DNA of 64,000 nucleotides from Candidatus Bipolaricaulota bacterium (GCA_014360985.1 JACIWK010000002.1:51826-115825), one strand, 5' to 3'; shown: positions 28,913-38,494, counted from the first letter of the stretch. The notes: generated by a model not told the origin, from the sequence alone. Numbers and translations: made by a program.

Positions 28913-30780
28913 TGAGCGGATGCACGATCGATCCTTTCACCGTAGAGGTGATCAAGCGGGCTATCATCTCAGCGGCGGAACAAATGTTCGCTATGCTGGG
29001 ACGGACTGCGAAGAGTTCCGTGATCTACGAAGTCCTCGATTATGGTTGTGCGATCACCGACGCCAAGGGCCGGATGGTGGCGCAGGCCAACGGCGTTCCC
29101 CCGTTCATCGGCGTGCTCACCGATGCCGTCCAAGATGTCCTCCACAAGTTCGGGCTGGATGGACTCAGCGAGGGGGATGTGATCATCCTCAATGACCCCT
29201 ACATGGGTGGAGCCACGCATCCGAACGACGCGGTGCTGGTCATGCCGGTATTCTATGGGGGACAGCCGATCATGTTCGCGGCGAACAAGGCCCACTGGAA
29301 CGACGTCGGCGGCAAGGACCCCGGAAGCTGGTCCCCCAGTGCCACTGAAGTCTACCAGGAAGGGATTCTGTTGCCGGCTGTTAAGTTGTACGAAGGAGGG
29401 AAGGAATCCGCGGCTATCGTGGACATCCTCGCGCGAAATAGCCGGATCCCCGAGATGACGCTGGGGGACATGCGCGCCCAGGCCGCCTCCCTCCACGTGG
29501 CAGCGCGAAGGATCGTCCAGGTCTGTGACAAGTACGGGGTTCACGATGTGCTCGAGGCGATCGAGGTCTATCTCGAGCAGGGTCGCCGTGAGGCCCTCGC
29601 CCAGCTCAAAGCACTGCCCAAGGGCGAGTTCGCTGCCGAGGAGTACATCGACGACGATGGCTTGGGGGGAGAACCTGTGCTGATCAAGGTGAAGGTGACC
29701 ATCACCGATGAGGAGTTCGTCATCGATTACACCGGAAGTGGCAAGACATGCAACGGACCGATCAACACGCCGCTCTCCGCTCTGATGAGCACGGCCAAGC
29801 TCGCCTACAAGGCGATCGTCTCCCCGCACGGGATCGCTAACGATGGCCTGTTCTCCCCGCTGCGGGTGATCGTCCCCGAGGACACGGTATTCAACCCCAA
29901 GCCCCCGGCGCCAGTGAGTACGTACTGGGAGTCGGCCAGTTACGCGGGGGACATCGTGTGGAAGGCCCTGGCAGACGTGATCCCGGAGCGCGTCCCCGCT
30001 GGGCACTTTTTGAGCGTGTGCGGCACCATCGTCAGTGGGATCGATGACGCAACCGGCGAGTGGTTCTTCTCCGTAGAACCCAATGCGGGCGGATGGGGAG
30101 CGGGCAGAGGGAAGGATGGGGAGAGCGGGCTCGTCTGCTCTGGGGACGGGGAGACCTACGTGCTATCGGTCGAGGTGGCGGAGACCCGCTATCCTCTGAT
30201 CGTTGACCAATACGCACTCAACATCGCCAATGGCGGTCACGGTCAGTGGAGGGGAGGATTCGGGTTGGTGAAGGATTACCGGATCACGAACGCCAGAGCC
30301 TACATCACCGCCAGTTTCGGCCGCAACCGATTCCCGCCGTGGGGACTTGCGGGCGGCATGTGCGGGACACCCAACGAGGTGGAGCTTCGACTGGCCAACG
30401 GTTCGGTTGAGCGACGGGGGAGGTTCTCCAACCGCGAGCTCATGCGGGGCGATGTGGTCCGGTTCATCACCGGTACCGGAGGGGGGTACGGTGACCCCAG
30501 GCGCCGCGACCCCGAGGCGGTGTTGGCTGACGTTCTGGACGGGTACTTGTCTGCAGAGACAGCACGCGACGTGTATGGCGTGGCCATCACCGGAGATCCT
30601 CCGCGCGTCGATCGTGCAGGGACTCAACAGCTCCGTGGCAGTTCAGATGATCCGGAGAGCCGTCAGGTCGGGCACGACCACGTCAGCGATGGGTGCGAGT
30701 TCCTCCTCCCCCCCAAGCCCCGTAAGCACACCGATCGTGAGCTGGCAGCCCGCGGCGCGCCCGGCGAGGAGGTCGCCTGA
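28909..30780 (+). CDS. hyuB: HyuB: hydantoinase B/oxoprolinase family subunit B (copy 2), C-term extended into convergent gene
   Basis: DPFTVEVIKRAIISAAEQMFAMLGRTAKSSVIYEVLDYGCAI; NDPYMGGATHPNDAVLV; homology with copy 1 appears to end near nt 30636. Confidence 0.9.
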   Translation: MMSGCTIDPFTVEVIKRAIISAAEQMFAMLGRTAKSSVIYEVLDYGCAITDAKGRMVAQANGVPPFIGVLTDAVQDVLHKFGLDGLSEGDVIILNDPYMGGATHPNDAVLVMPVFYGGQPIMFAANKAHWNDVGGKDPGSWSPSATEVYQEGILLPAVKLYEGGKESAAIVDILARNSRIPEMTLGDMRAQAASLHVAARRIVQVCDKYGVHDVLEAIEVYLEQGRREALAQLKALPKGEFAAEEYIDDDGLGGEPVLIKVKVTITDEEFVIDYTGSGKTCNGPINTPLSALMSTAKLAYKAIVSPHGIANDGLFSPLRVIVPEDTVFNPKPPAPVSTYWESASYAGDIVWKALADVIPERVPAGHFLSVCGTIVSGIDDATGEWFFSVEPNAGGWGAGRGKDGESGLVCSGDGETYVLSVEVAETRYPLIVDQYALNIANGGHGQWRGGFGLVKDYRITNARAYITASFGRNRFPPWGLAGGMCGTPNEVELRLANGSVERRGRFSNRELMRGDVVRFITGTGGGYGDPRRRDPEAVLADVLDGYLSAETARDVYGVAITGDPPRVDRAGTQQLRGSSDDPESRQVGHDHVSDGCEFLLPPKPRKHTDRELAARGAPGEEVA

Positions 30781-31395
30781 CGTATCCCCCACCATCACCG
30801 TCTCCTCGGGGGGGACGCCGAGGGCGTCGCAGGCCATGAGAACCGACGCCGGGTCAGGTTTCCGCTTCTCGCAAACGTCGAGGCCGACCACGGCCAAGAC
30901 AAGGTCTTCCCACCCGAGAGCTGCGAGGTGGCGGCGCGCCGCGCTCGCTGTGTCGTGAGTCACAATCGCTGTTTTCCCCCCCGCGCGGCGGATCGCCCGT
31001 AGTCGTTCCTCGGCCCCCGTCGTGGGGCAGAGGTGACGATCGAAGGGAAACTCCTCGTCTACTTCGCGGAACACCCGCGCCGCGAGGGCGCGCATCGCCG
31101 CGAGATCCCCTTTCCCGCGGGAAGCGAGGTACATCGCCACAGCCTCTTCGGCATCGCAGCGCGGCAGGGAGATGATCCCTCCATTCGCGGCCCCCGGTCG
31201 CGCCGGATCGAGGCCCATGAACTGGAGGAGCGCGGCGCGCTCGGGCTCGGCCAGCCCCAGCTCGACTGCGAGCTGCCGCGCCCGCTCGCCCATCACGGCG
31301 AGCCAATGGTCAAAAGAGAGCAGGGTCCCATCCTTGTCGAACAGGAACCCGGAACCGGCGAAGGCGCGTCCCCCCACAGAGAAGCGGACAGGCAT
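30643..31395 (-). CDS. HAD-superfamily hydrolase
   Basis: GFLFDKDGTLLSFDHW motif I; KRKPDPASVLMACDALGVPPEETVMVGDTSGDLLAGRAAG motifs III/IV. Confidence 0.9.
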   Translation of the reverse strand: MPVRFSVGGRAFAGSGFLFDKDGTLLSFDHWLAVMGERARQLAVELGLAEPERAALLQFMGLDPARPGAANGGIISLPRCDAEEAVAMYLASRGKGDLAAMRALAARVFREVDEEFPFDRHLCPTTGAEERLRAIRRAGGKTAIVTHDTASAARRHLAALGWEDLVLAVVGLDVCEKRKPDPASVLMACDALGVPPEETVMVGDTSGDLLAGRAAGCQLTIGVLTGLGGEEELAPIADVVVPDLTALRII

Positions 31396-31495
31396 AGGGG
31401 AATGGTAGCGCTCTGCCGAGGAGGGACAAGGTCCCCCCCGTGGGGGACCCCGGTCCCCCCGCCCGCTCCTCCCCCCGGCTACCGTAGCTCACCCC

Positions 31496-32521
31496 ATGAC
31501 GAACGCACCCAAGCTCGGGATCCTCGCCCTCATCGCCGGGGTGGTTAGCTTCCACTGGATGGGACACGCCCCTGCTGCCTCCATCCTCAGTAAGCCTCCA
31601 CCGCACGTTCCCTTTGCCGGCATCGACGGCCGACGGGGGGTGTACCTCACCGCCTACGCCGCGGGCCAGCCCGGCTTCCTCAAGAGCACGCTGGACAGAC
31701 TGACCGAGCATGGGCTCAACACCGTGGTGGTGGACATCAAGAACAATCAGGGGGAGGTGTGCTACGCGTCCCGGGTCGAGCTCGCACAGCGAATCGGGGC
31801 CATCACCCCCCTCCTCGACCTCGTAACGATCGTGCACACGGTCCATGCACGGGGCATGTACGCCATCGCCCGACAGGTGGTGTTCTACGATCCGTTCCTC
31901 GCCCGCCACCTCGGTCTCGCCTCCACCCCATGGGTCCTGCCCACGGTGGAGGCGGCGATCGCCTATAACCTGGACATCGCTGCCGAGGCCGAGCGCGCCG
32001 GCTTTGACGAGATCCAGTTCGACTACCTCCGGTTCCCCGACGATGGTCCGATCGGTCCCGATCATTCCGCACGCTGCCAAGCGGTGGAGGCATTCCTCTG
32101 CCGGGCGCGGGCGCAGCTCGCCGTGCCCCTGTCGGTGGACGTGTACGGGCGGGTGATGTTCCCGTGGAATGCCCGGCGCATCGACCCGATCGGCCAACAC
32201 CTTGAGGGGATGGCGCGGTGGGTGGACGTCATATCCCCCATGCTCTATCCATCCCATTACGCGGAGCAGGAGTTCAAGGACGATCCGTACGGAACGGTTC
32301 GCCGAGGTGTCGAATGTGGAAGGACCCGTGTCGCAACGCCCCTTCGCCCCTACCTCCAAGCGTTCGAGATGGCGCTCCCTCCCGGAATGAGCCTCGCCGC
32401 GTACATCGTGGCCCAGATCGAGGGAGCGGAAGAGGGGGGAGCCAGCGGCTACCTGTTTTGGAACCCCCGCTCCGATTACACAGCCCTGTGGCAGGCCCTT
32501 GGATTGAGGGTCCGTCCGTGA
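31496..32521 (+). CDS. Putative glycoside hydrolase-like protein (DUF4015/GHL family)
   Basis: GVYLTAYAAGQPGFLKSTLDRLTEHGLNTVVVDIKNNQGEVCY; GFDEIQFDYLRFPDDG; DVISPMLYPSHY. Confidence 0.85.
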   Translation: MTNAPKLGILALIAGVVSFHWMGHAPAASILSKPPPHVPFAGIDGRRGVYLTAYAAGQPGFLKSTLDRLTEHGLNTVVVDIKNNQGEVCYASRVELAQRIGAITPLLDLVTIVHTVHARGMYAIARQVVFYDPFLARHLGLASTPWVLPTVEAAIAYNLDIAAEAERAGFDEIQFDYLRFPDDGPIGPDHSARCQAVEAFLCRARAQLAVPLSVDVYGRVMFPWNARRIDPIGQHLEGMARWVDVISPMLYPSHYAEQEFKDDPYGTVRRGVECGRTRVATPLRPYLQAFEMALPPGMSLAAYIVAQIEGAEEGGASGYLFWNPRSDYTALWQALGLRVRP

Positions 32522-32597
32522 CCGTGATATCTACCACTTGTCCCGTGCCCCTTGGTCACCCTAGAATGAGGTGCGGCTCCAAAGGGGGTGTCGGGGT

Positions 32598-33644
32598 GTG
32601 AGCAGGGTGATCGTGGTTCTGGCGATGCTCGCGGGGATGTCCGTGGCGCCGGTGGGGCAGATCGTGGAGGCGGTTGCGTTCAGCTGCACCGGCGCGGAGG
32701 AGGGAGGCGTATGTTGGCTGTCCAACCCCCGGTTGATCGATAGCGTAACGTGGCACTTCACGAACGTGCCGACAGGTGTGCCCGTTCCCCTCGTTCTGGA
32801 AGGGGTGGCCAACGATATCTGCGAGGCCTGCGACTGGGGTCGGGATGTCCTCGTCCGCCTCTACTACCGGGCCGACGGTGACCCTTACTGGCAGCGGGCG
32901 GAGCTGTGGCTGCGCAACGTGTCGCCTGAGCCCACGGGGTGCCTGTTCGCCTACCCCGTGCGGGGTGAGACGCGGATCCTCCCCACCGGGCCGACCCTCG
33001 AGATCGTCGCCCAGCGCGTCCTCAGTTGCGACCCCCACGTCGGGTTCTCCTGGGGCAGCCTCTCTCTGGGAGCAGCTCCCCTCCCCCTAGCGCCGGTCCC
33101 GGTGCCCCCTCTCCCGATCGTCCCCCCCCCCCCCCCTCCTCCGCCACCCCCGCCCGAGGAGCCGACGTGCAGCGCGGGACCGGAGTTCCTGTGTATTCCT
33201 GATGGTCTCCCCCCCGAATGCCTCCCTCCCGACCTCGCCACGGTAGCGCGACGGACGCTCCCCGAGTCGTTCGGGCCAGGGGAGGACGCGATCGTCCTCC
33301 AGCCCGGGCACTACGTAGGGTCGCTTGGCGAGAGTGACTTTCAGGATTGGTACAGGATCCAAGCGTTGTACGGGGAAGCGTACCTCGTGTGGGTGGACCC
33401 GGGGAACCTCGTGGTAGACTTGTACCTCATTCACGACCCGTGCGGGGATGTCCTCGCCCAGTGTCTGAACATCTCCACGCCCGCCACGACCCGCGTTCCC
33501 TGCTATCCAGGAGTGGACTGCAGCCCCCTCGCCGAGGAGTGCTTCCTCGACGGGGTGTGCAAGCTCTTCATTCGCATCTCGCTCCGCAGCGGGAGCGGCC
33601 AGTACAGGCTATCGATTCTCGAGGCGTCGCCCGAGATCCCGTAG
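32598..33644 (+). CDS. Secreted hypothetical protein with proline-rich linker
   Basis: Signal-like N-term (SRVIVVLAMLAGMSVA), PPPPPPPPPPEEP linker, C-terminal region resembling pre-peptidase C-terminal-type domains. Confidence 0.6.
   Translation: MSRVIVVLAMLAGMSVAPVGQIVEAVAFSCTGAEEGGVCWLSNPRLIDSVTWHFTNVPTGVPVPLVLEGVANDICEACDWGRDVLVRLYYRADGDPYWQRAELWLRNVSPEPTGCLFAYPVRGETRILPTGPTLEIVAQRVLSCDPHVGFSWGSLSLGAAPLPLAPVPVPPLPIVPPPPPPPPPPPEEPTCSAGPEFLCIPDGLPPECLPPDLATVARRTLPESFGPGEDAIVLQPGHYVGSLGESDFQDWYRIQALYGEAYLVWVDPGNLVVDLYLIHDPCGDVLAQCLNISTPATTRVPCYPGVDCSPLAEECFLDGVCKLFIRISLRSGSGQYRLSILEASPEIP
33122..33136 (+). repeat. 15-nt homopolymeric C tract inside coding sequence
   Basis: tcccccccccccccccctcctcc; encodes part of poly-Pro. 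Confidence 0.9.
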
Positions 33645-33649
33645 GTCCG

Positions 33650-34435
33650 TTGCGGTTCGTCGGCGTCGATCTGGCCTGGTCGCCTCGCAACGCGACCGGC
33701 GTGGTGATCCTCGACTGGGATGGCGCGACAGGCCGTCCTCGGGCGTGGGAAAGCGCGCTCGGAGACGATGAAGCGATCATCTCAGTCATCGTGCAGGAGC
33801 TCGGAAAGCAGGGCGCGCTCGTGGCGATCGATGCCCCGCTCGTTGTTCCCAACGAAGAAGGAACCCGACCCTGTGATCGGACCCTCTCCGCGGCCTACCG
33901 CCGGCAGGAGGCAGCGGCCTACCCCGCCAACCGCGCTCGCCTCGGTCCCGCCGTACGGGGGGAGATCCTCGTTGCCCGACTGGGCGCGCTCGGGTTCGTT
34001 CACGCGCCGGAGATTGCCCGCCAAAAGTCGGTGCGCCAGGTGGTCGAGGTGTACCCCCACCCAGCGATGATCGAGCTGTTCGGCCTGGAGAGAACGCTCA
34101 AGTACAAGGCCCGCCGAAATCGCTCCTACAGGATGCGGTGGGAGGAGCTGGAACGACTAAAGGAGCTCCTCGCTTCCCTCGCCCAGGGTGAGCCAGCCCT
34201 GGAGGCGGATCGGCTGCTCGGGGAGCTTGCCGTGCGCGGGGTGCGCGGCGGGAAGCTGAAGCGCGCCGAGGATCTCCTCGACGCCCTGTTCTGCGCCTAC
34301 ATCGCCCTCCATCTCTGGTATTGGGGCGAAGCCGGTTACCGCTGCTTCGGTAACCTCGACACGGGCTACATTCTCGTCCCGGTCAAACCCAGCGGGCCCG
34401 TCGCTCCGCCCAAGTCGGCCGCCGCGATGCGGTGA
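33650..34435 (+). CDS. DUF429 family protein
   Basis: LRFVGVDLAWSPRNATGVVILD; LVAIDAPLVVPNEEGTRPCDR; VVEVYPHPAMIELFGL; RAEDLLDALFCAYIALH. Confidence 0.85.
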   Translation: MRFVGVDLAWSPRNATGVVILDWDGATGRPRAWESALGDDEAIISVIVQELGKQGALVAIDAPLVVPNEEGTRPCDRTLSAAYRRQEAAAYPANRARLGPAVRGEILVARLGALGFVHAPEIARQKSVRQVVEVYPHPAMIELFGLERTLKYKARRNRSYRMRWEELERLKELLASLAQGEPALEADRLLGELAVRGVRGGKLKRAEDLLDALFCAYIALHLWYWGEAGYRCFGNLDTGYILVPVKPSGPVAPPKSAAAMR

Positions 34436-35155
34436 TGTGAGTCCCCATCGCGGATCGCCGCCAGGGCCCGGTCGGGAAGCGCTCCCTCCGCCCAGATGGA
34501 GTCGAAGGCGCGTTTGATCCGGTCCAGATAATCGAGCCATCCCGGCAGCGGCGGGTTGCCGGACAGGGTGGCGGTGGACAGGATCTCGTGCAGAACCATC
34601 AGCTCAGGGTCCCTGTATTGGATGAGCGCCGCCGGGCCCAGCCCCGCGGTCGGAACGGCGGCGGGCCGCCAGGTGAGCTCGGGGGCGCGCACGAGCCGCT
34701 GCACCAACCAGCCGCCGTCGAGGACCATTGCCACCTCGCCCGAGAGGAAGGGGTCGGGAGTCCTTGCCCCGATCGGGTTCACCGGTGCGGTGAACGTCCC
34801 AATCTTCCCTCTCGCTCGGAGCTCCCCCAATCCAGCGTCGAACTCCGTCCACACAGCGGGGATGCGCCCACCCTCGAAGGGCGTTCCGCGCACGGCGGCG
34901 AGGAGGGGCGAGTGCACCCTGCGAGGCGAGGTCGGTGATCTGGTGGTTCTCGAGGCCGATCAGGTCGGGGGGAGTCTCCTGGTCCAGAGCACGCAGGAAT
35001 CGGGGAAGATCAGGGCTTGACGACCAATCCCCGGCCGGCACCATCACCGCCGCGTAGGCATCCTGGGAGGCATTGAACGCCCGGGGGATCGCCGCCATGG
35101 CATCCCATTCGCCGCCGCCCCACTTCTCCCAGTACTCCACCTGGATCCGAGCCAT
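34366..35155 (-). pseudogene. Degraded extracellular (sugar-type) solute-binding protein gene
   Basis: N-term frame MARIQVEYWEKWGGGEWDAMAAIPRAFNAS...DLIGLENHQITDLASQGAL, then frame change to PAVWTEFDAGLGELRARGKIG...FLSGEVAMVLDGGWLVQRL; too short for a full SBP. Confidence 0.75.
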
Positions 35156-35269
35156 GTCTCCCTTCTACGTACCGGCGAAGCACTCGGCCCACCACCTCTG
35201 TCGCGACGAGAGGCAAGCCGCCTGCGGCCCGCTTTCCACCTCGCGGGTTCTCCCTCCGTTCCGATGGCC

Positions 35270-36496
35270 TTACAGCCCGAGATACTCCCGCTGAGCTGCG
35301 GTGAGGGCGTCGATCCGCACCCCACGGCTGGCGAGGAAACGGCGGGCCACCGCGTCGTCGACCTCCAAAGGAACCGGGTACACACCTGGCGCGAGATCCT
35401 CGCCCTCCCGCGCCAGCCACACAAGCGACAGGAGCTGCACCGCGAACGAGAGGTCCATGATCTCCGCCGGGTGGCCGTCCCCCGCGACGAGGTTCACCAG
35501 CCGCCCCGCGGCAAGGAGGTACACCCGTCTGCCGTTGGGCAGGGTGAACTCCTCGACGTGGTCGCGCACGCGCCGTCCTTCGGCCCGCGCCCGCAGCGAC
35601 CGGACGTCGATCTCGACGTCGAAGTGTCCCGCGTTGGCGAGGATCGCCCCGTCCTTGGCGGCGAGAAGGTCCTCGAACGTCACGGCGTCGGTGCACCCGG
35701 TGGCGGTGACGACGAAGTCGGCACAGATGATGGCCTCGGCGACGGAAGCCACGGAGAACCCCTCCAGCAACGCCTCCGCGGCCCGCACCGGGTCCACCTC
35801 CGCCACCACCACCTCAGCGCCCAGGCCGCGGGCCCGCTGGGCGATTCCGCGACCGCACCACCCATAGCCGACGACGAGGACTCGCTTCCCAGCCACGAGG
35901 AGGTTCGTCGCGCGCATGATCGCGTCCCACACGGACTGGCCGGTCCCGTAGCGGTTGTCGAAGAGGTGCTTCATCCGCGCGTCGTTCACCGCCACCACCG
36001 GGAACCGGAGCTGCCCGCGGCGGGCCAGTTGCCGCAACCGCACTACTCCGGTGGTCGTTTCCTCGCACGCGCCGATCACATCGCCCCCCAGGTCTCGTCC
36101 CTTCCCGTGAAGGAGGGCGCACAGGTCCCCCCCATCGTCGAGCACGAGATGGGGCCGGATCGCAAGCACTTGTTCCAGAAAAGCTGTGTACTCCGCCTCG
36201 CTCGCTCCATACCGAGCGTGGGTGACGACCTCGCCGTCCAAGGCAGCGACGACGTCGTCCTTGGTGGAGAGAGGGTTGGAGCTCGCCACGGCGACTTCGG
36301 CTCCCAGCTCCTTCAGCGCGAGTGCCAGGCACGCGGTCTTCGCCTCGAGGTGGATGCACAGCGCGATCCGTCGCCCCGCGAGTGGCCGCTGCGGGCGAAG
36401 CTCGTGTTCGAGCGCGGCGACGATGGGCATGTGGGCGCGCGCCCACGCGATCTTCTCCTTCCCCGGGCGGGCGTGGGCAGAACTCGCAGTGGACAT
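35270..36496 (-). CDS. ahcY: Adenosylhomocysteinase
   Basis: CIHLEAKTACLALALKELGAEVAVASSNPLSTKDDV; VVAVNDARMKHLFDNRYGTGQSVWDAIMRATN; VVGYGWCGRGIAQRARGLGAEVVV; C-term as RRFLASRGVRIDALTAAQREYLGL. Confidence 0.96.
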   Translation of the reverse strand: MSTASSAHARPGKEKIAWARAHMPIVAALEHELRPQRPLAGRRIALCIHLEAKTACLALALKELGAEVAVASSNPLSTKDDVVAALDGEVVTHARYGASEAEYTAFLEQVLAIRPHLVLDDGGDLCALLHGKGRDLGGDVIGACEETTTGVVRLRQLARRGQLRFPVVAVNDARMKHLFDNRYGTGQSVWDAIMRATNLLVAGKRVLVVGYGWCGRGIAQRARGLGAEVVVAEVDPVRAAEALLEGFSVASVAEAIICADFVVTATGCTDAVTFEDLLAAKDGAILANAGHFDVEIDVRSLRARAEGRRVRDHVEEFTLPNGRRVYLLAAGRLVNLVAGDGHPAEIMDLSFAVQLLSLVWLAREGEDLAPGVYPVPLEVDDAVARRFLASRGVRIDALTAAQREYLGL

Positions 36497-36510
36497 GGAC
36501 CGATCGTAGC

Positions 36511-37374
36511 CTAGAGCCGCACCTCGCGCAGGGCGCGCACGATCCCGAGGAGGACGAAGGCGATCCCCACCCCTTGCAGGGCCCCCGGCACCTCTCCGAG
36601 GAGGAGCCACGCCCACAGGGTCGCACCCACCGGTTCCCCAAGGATCGCCACCGCCACCGCTGACGTCGGGAACCGCCGCAGGGCCCAGTTCACGGTCGTA
36701 TGCCCAAGCAGCTGGGGGCCAAGCGCCATCAGGCCGATCCACAGCCAGTCGCGGGGCAAAGGAAGCGGGTCCCCGCTGACCCCTGCCCCCCCTAGGAGGA
36801 CGAGCGCCGCTACCCCATAGGTCACGGACACGTAGGGAATCAGGGGGCCGGCCCGCTGGGCGCGGCGCCCGATGAGGAGGTACGCCGAGGCGGCCACCGC
36901 CCCGAGGAGGGCGAGCGCGTTCCCCAGGAGCGCCTCCCCACCCACCGCGAAATCCCCTCCCCCGATGAGGATCCCCCCCGCCGCGGAGAGGAGGATTCCC
37001 TGCCACAGGGCCCGCGATGGCCGCTCGCGGAGGAGGAGGGTCGAGAACAGCCCAACGAAGATCGGGGTCGTCGCGACCAGCGCCACCGAGCTCGCCACCG
37101 TGGTGTGGCGAAGGGACTCAAACCAGAGGACGAAGTGCAGGGCGAGGAAAGCTCCCGCAAGGGCGGCCAACCCCACGCCGCGCCGGGGGAGACCGGGACG
37201 GCGAGCAGCCAGCAGAGGGAGGAGGACCGCCGCAGAGAGGGTCATCCGCCACGCGGCCGTGGTCACGACTGGGGAGGAGGTGAATCGGAGCAGGATCGCC
37301 GCCCACGATAGGGAAACGATCCCCAGGGCGAGGCCCACCGTCGTCGGCCCGGGCGGGGAGGGAATCAGGCGCAC
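36511..37374 (-). CDS. EamA/DMT-type transporter
   Basis: ~10 hydrophobic segments; ALLGAVAASAYLLIGRRAQ, ALLGEPVGATLWAWLLLGEVPGALQGVGIAFVLLGI-type EamA repeats. Confidence 0.9.
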   Translation of the reverse strand: MRLIPSPPGPTTVGLALGIVSLSWAAILLRFTSSPVVTTAAWRMTLSAAVLLPLLAARRPGLPRRGVGLAALAGAFLALHFVLWFESLRHTTVASSVALVATTPIFVGLFSTLLLRERPSRALWQGILLSAAGGILIGGGDFAVGGEALLGNALALLGAVAASAYLLIGRRAQRAGPLIPYVSVTYGVAALVLLGGAGVSGDPLPLPRDWLWIGLMALGPQLLGHTTVNWALRRFPTSAVAVAILGEPVGATLWAWLLLGEVPGALQGVGIAFVLLGIVRALREVRL

Positions 37375-38144
37375 AGGGCGCGGAGCTGAGGGAGCACCGC
37401 TTGCGTCGCCCGGTACCCCGCTTCCGCGCCGGCGCCCACCGACACGTAGGTGGGAGGGCCAGCCCCGAAATCCGGGCGGATCACGACCTCCGGGGCGAGC
37501 GCCACGACCTCGAGCTGGGCGATCCGCTTCTGGAAGATCGTCGCCATCTGAAACAGCACCCCGAACACCGTCACCCGGGTCAGGTGCTTCTCCTCGGGGG
37601 GCACGAGGACGTCCACGGCCACCACCACCTCCGCCCCGAGCCCCCGAACCACATCCACCGGCAGGGGATGGGCCACCCCGCCATCGATGAGGGTCTGGCC
37701 CCCGATCTCCACGGGGACGAACAACCCAGGCACGGAGAGGGAGGCGCGGATCGCCTCTGCCAGCTCCCCCTGCCGGAGGGCCACCGGCTCACCGGAACGA
37801 AGGTCGGTCGCCACTGCCGCGAACGGGATCGCCAGCTCCTCGATCCGCCGCTCCCCCACGATCCCATGGAGCATCCGCCGCAGCTCCTCCCCTGAGCTCC
37901 ATCCCCGCCAGGGGAACGTGGGGAGGAAGAACCGCACCGCCTGACGGAACCCAGCCTCCTCCCACAGCCGTCCGATCTCGGGGAGCGGCACCCCGGCCGC
38001 GAATAGGCCCCCCACGTAAGCCCCCACGCTCGTCCCAGCGATGGCATGGACAGGGATCTCCGCCTCACCGAGGGCGCGGAGGACGCCGAGATGGGCGATC
38101 CCCCGCGGGCCACCGGCGCTGAGGGCCAGCCCCACGCGTTTCAT
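37365..38144 (-). CDS. Patatin-like phospholipase (RssA/YlbK type)
   Basis: VGLALSAGGPRGIAHLGVLRALGEAEIPVHAIAGTSVGAYVGGLFAAG (GxSxG), DGGVAHPLPVDVVRGLGAEVVVAVDV (DGG). Confidence 0.94.
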   Translation of the reverse strand: MKRVGLALSAGGPRGIAHLGVLRALGEAEIPVHAIAGTSVGAYVGGLFAAGVPLPEIGRLWEEAGFRQAVRFFLPTFPWRGWSSGEELRRMLHGIVGERRIEELAIPFAAVATDLRSGEPVALRQGELAEAIRASLSVPGLFVPVEIGGQTLIDGGVAHPLPVDVVRGLGAEVVVAVDVLVPPEEKHLTRVTVFGVLFQMATIFQKRIAQLEVVALAPEVVIRPDFGAGPPTYVSVGAGAEAGYRATQAVLPQLRALCA

Positions 38145-38189
38145 GGGCCGACAGGTGGGCCCGCGGTCAAGGCCCACCCTCGTCTGTCG

Positions 38190-38369
38190 CTACTTGGTGA
38201 TCGCCCCGACCGGGCATTGGTCGATGGCTTCGTCCACGCAGGAAAGCGACTGGTTCGCCCCTCGGACCACGTGGGCGTAGCCGTCGTCGCCGAGTTCGAA
38301 CACCTCGGGGCACACTTGAGAACACAACCCGCAACCCGTGCACAGATCCTGATCCACTTTGACAGCCAT
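38190..38369 (-). CDS. 59-aa monocluster [4Fe-4S] ferredoxin (absent from supplied ORF track)
   Basis: Manual translation: MAVKVDQDLCTGCGLCSQVCPEVFELGDDGYAHVVRGANQSLSCVDEAIDQCPVGAITK*; AAAGGAGG upstream of ATG. Confidence 0.95.
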   Translation of the reverse strand: MAVKVDQDLCTGCGLCSQVCPEVFELGDDGYAHVVRGANQSLSCVDEAIDQCPVGAITK

Positions 38370-38393
38370 GGAACCTCCTTTCGCCGTAGCGGC

Positions 38394-38465
38394 GTACTAT
38401 ACCCCGGGTCCGCCGCCCCCTCCATGGCGGGCTGTTGCCCGGGCCGCGCCTCGTCTGTATAGTAC
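38394..38465. promoter_or_regulatory. Divergent promoter pair with inverted -10 elements
   Basis: GTACTATA (38394-38401, minus-strand TATAGT) and TATAGTAC (38458-38465); plus-strand TTGCCC 38435-38440, 17 nt, TATAGT 38458-38463. Confidence 0.6.
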
Positions 38466-38494
38466 CGAAAACCCACTACGGAGGTGGTATCCCG

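Noticed and set aside
10528-30640. Integrase-mediated tRNA-targeted element with attL/attR repeats
   Set aside because: No integrase ORF in the block, and no visible repeat of the tRNA-Ile 3' end (ggttcgactccaggcaggcccacca) near 30.6 kb; island status rests on content and composition only
35010-35696. 228-aa minus-strand ORF between ahcY and the SBP remnant
   Set aside because: Arg/Gly-rich shadow of ahcY and the pseudogene in the wrong frame
36497-37006. 170-aa N-terminal extension of the ahcY ORF (35270..37006)
   Set aside because: Overlaps the DMT transporter in another frame and is Gly/Arg/Pro-rich; the ATG at 36496 fits AhcY length and has its own -10 element
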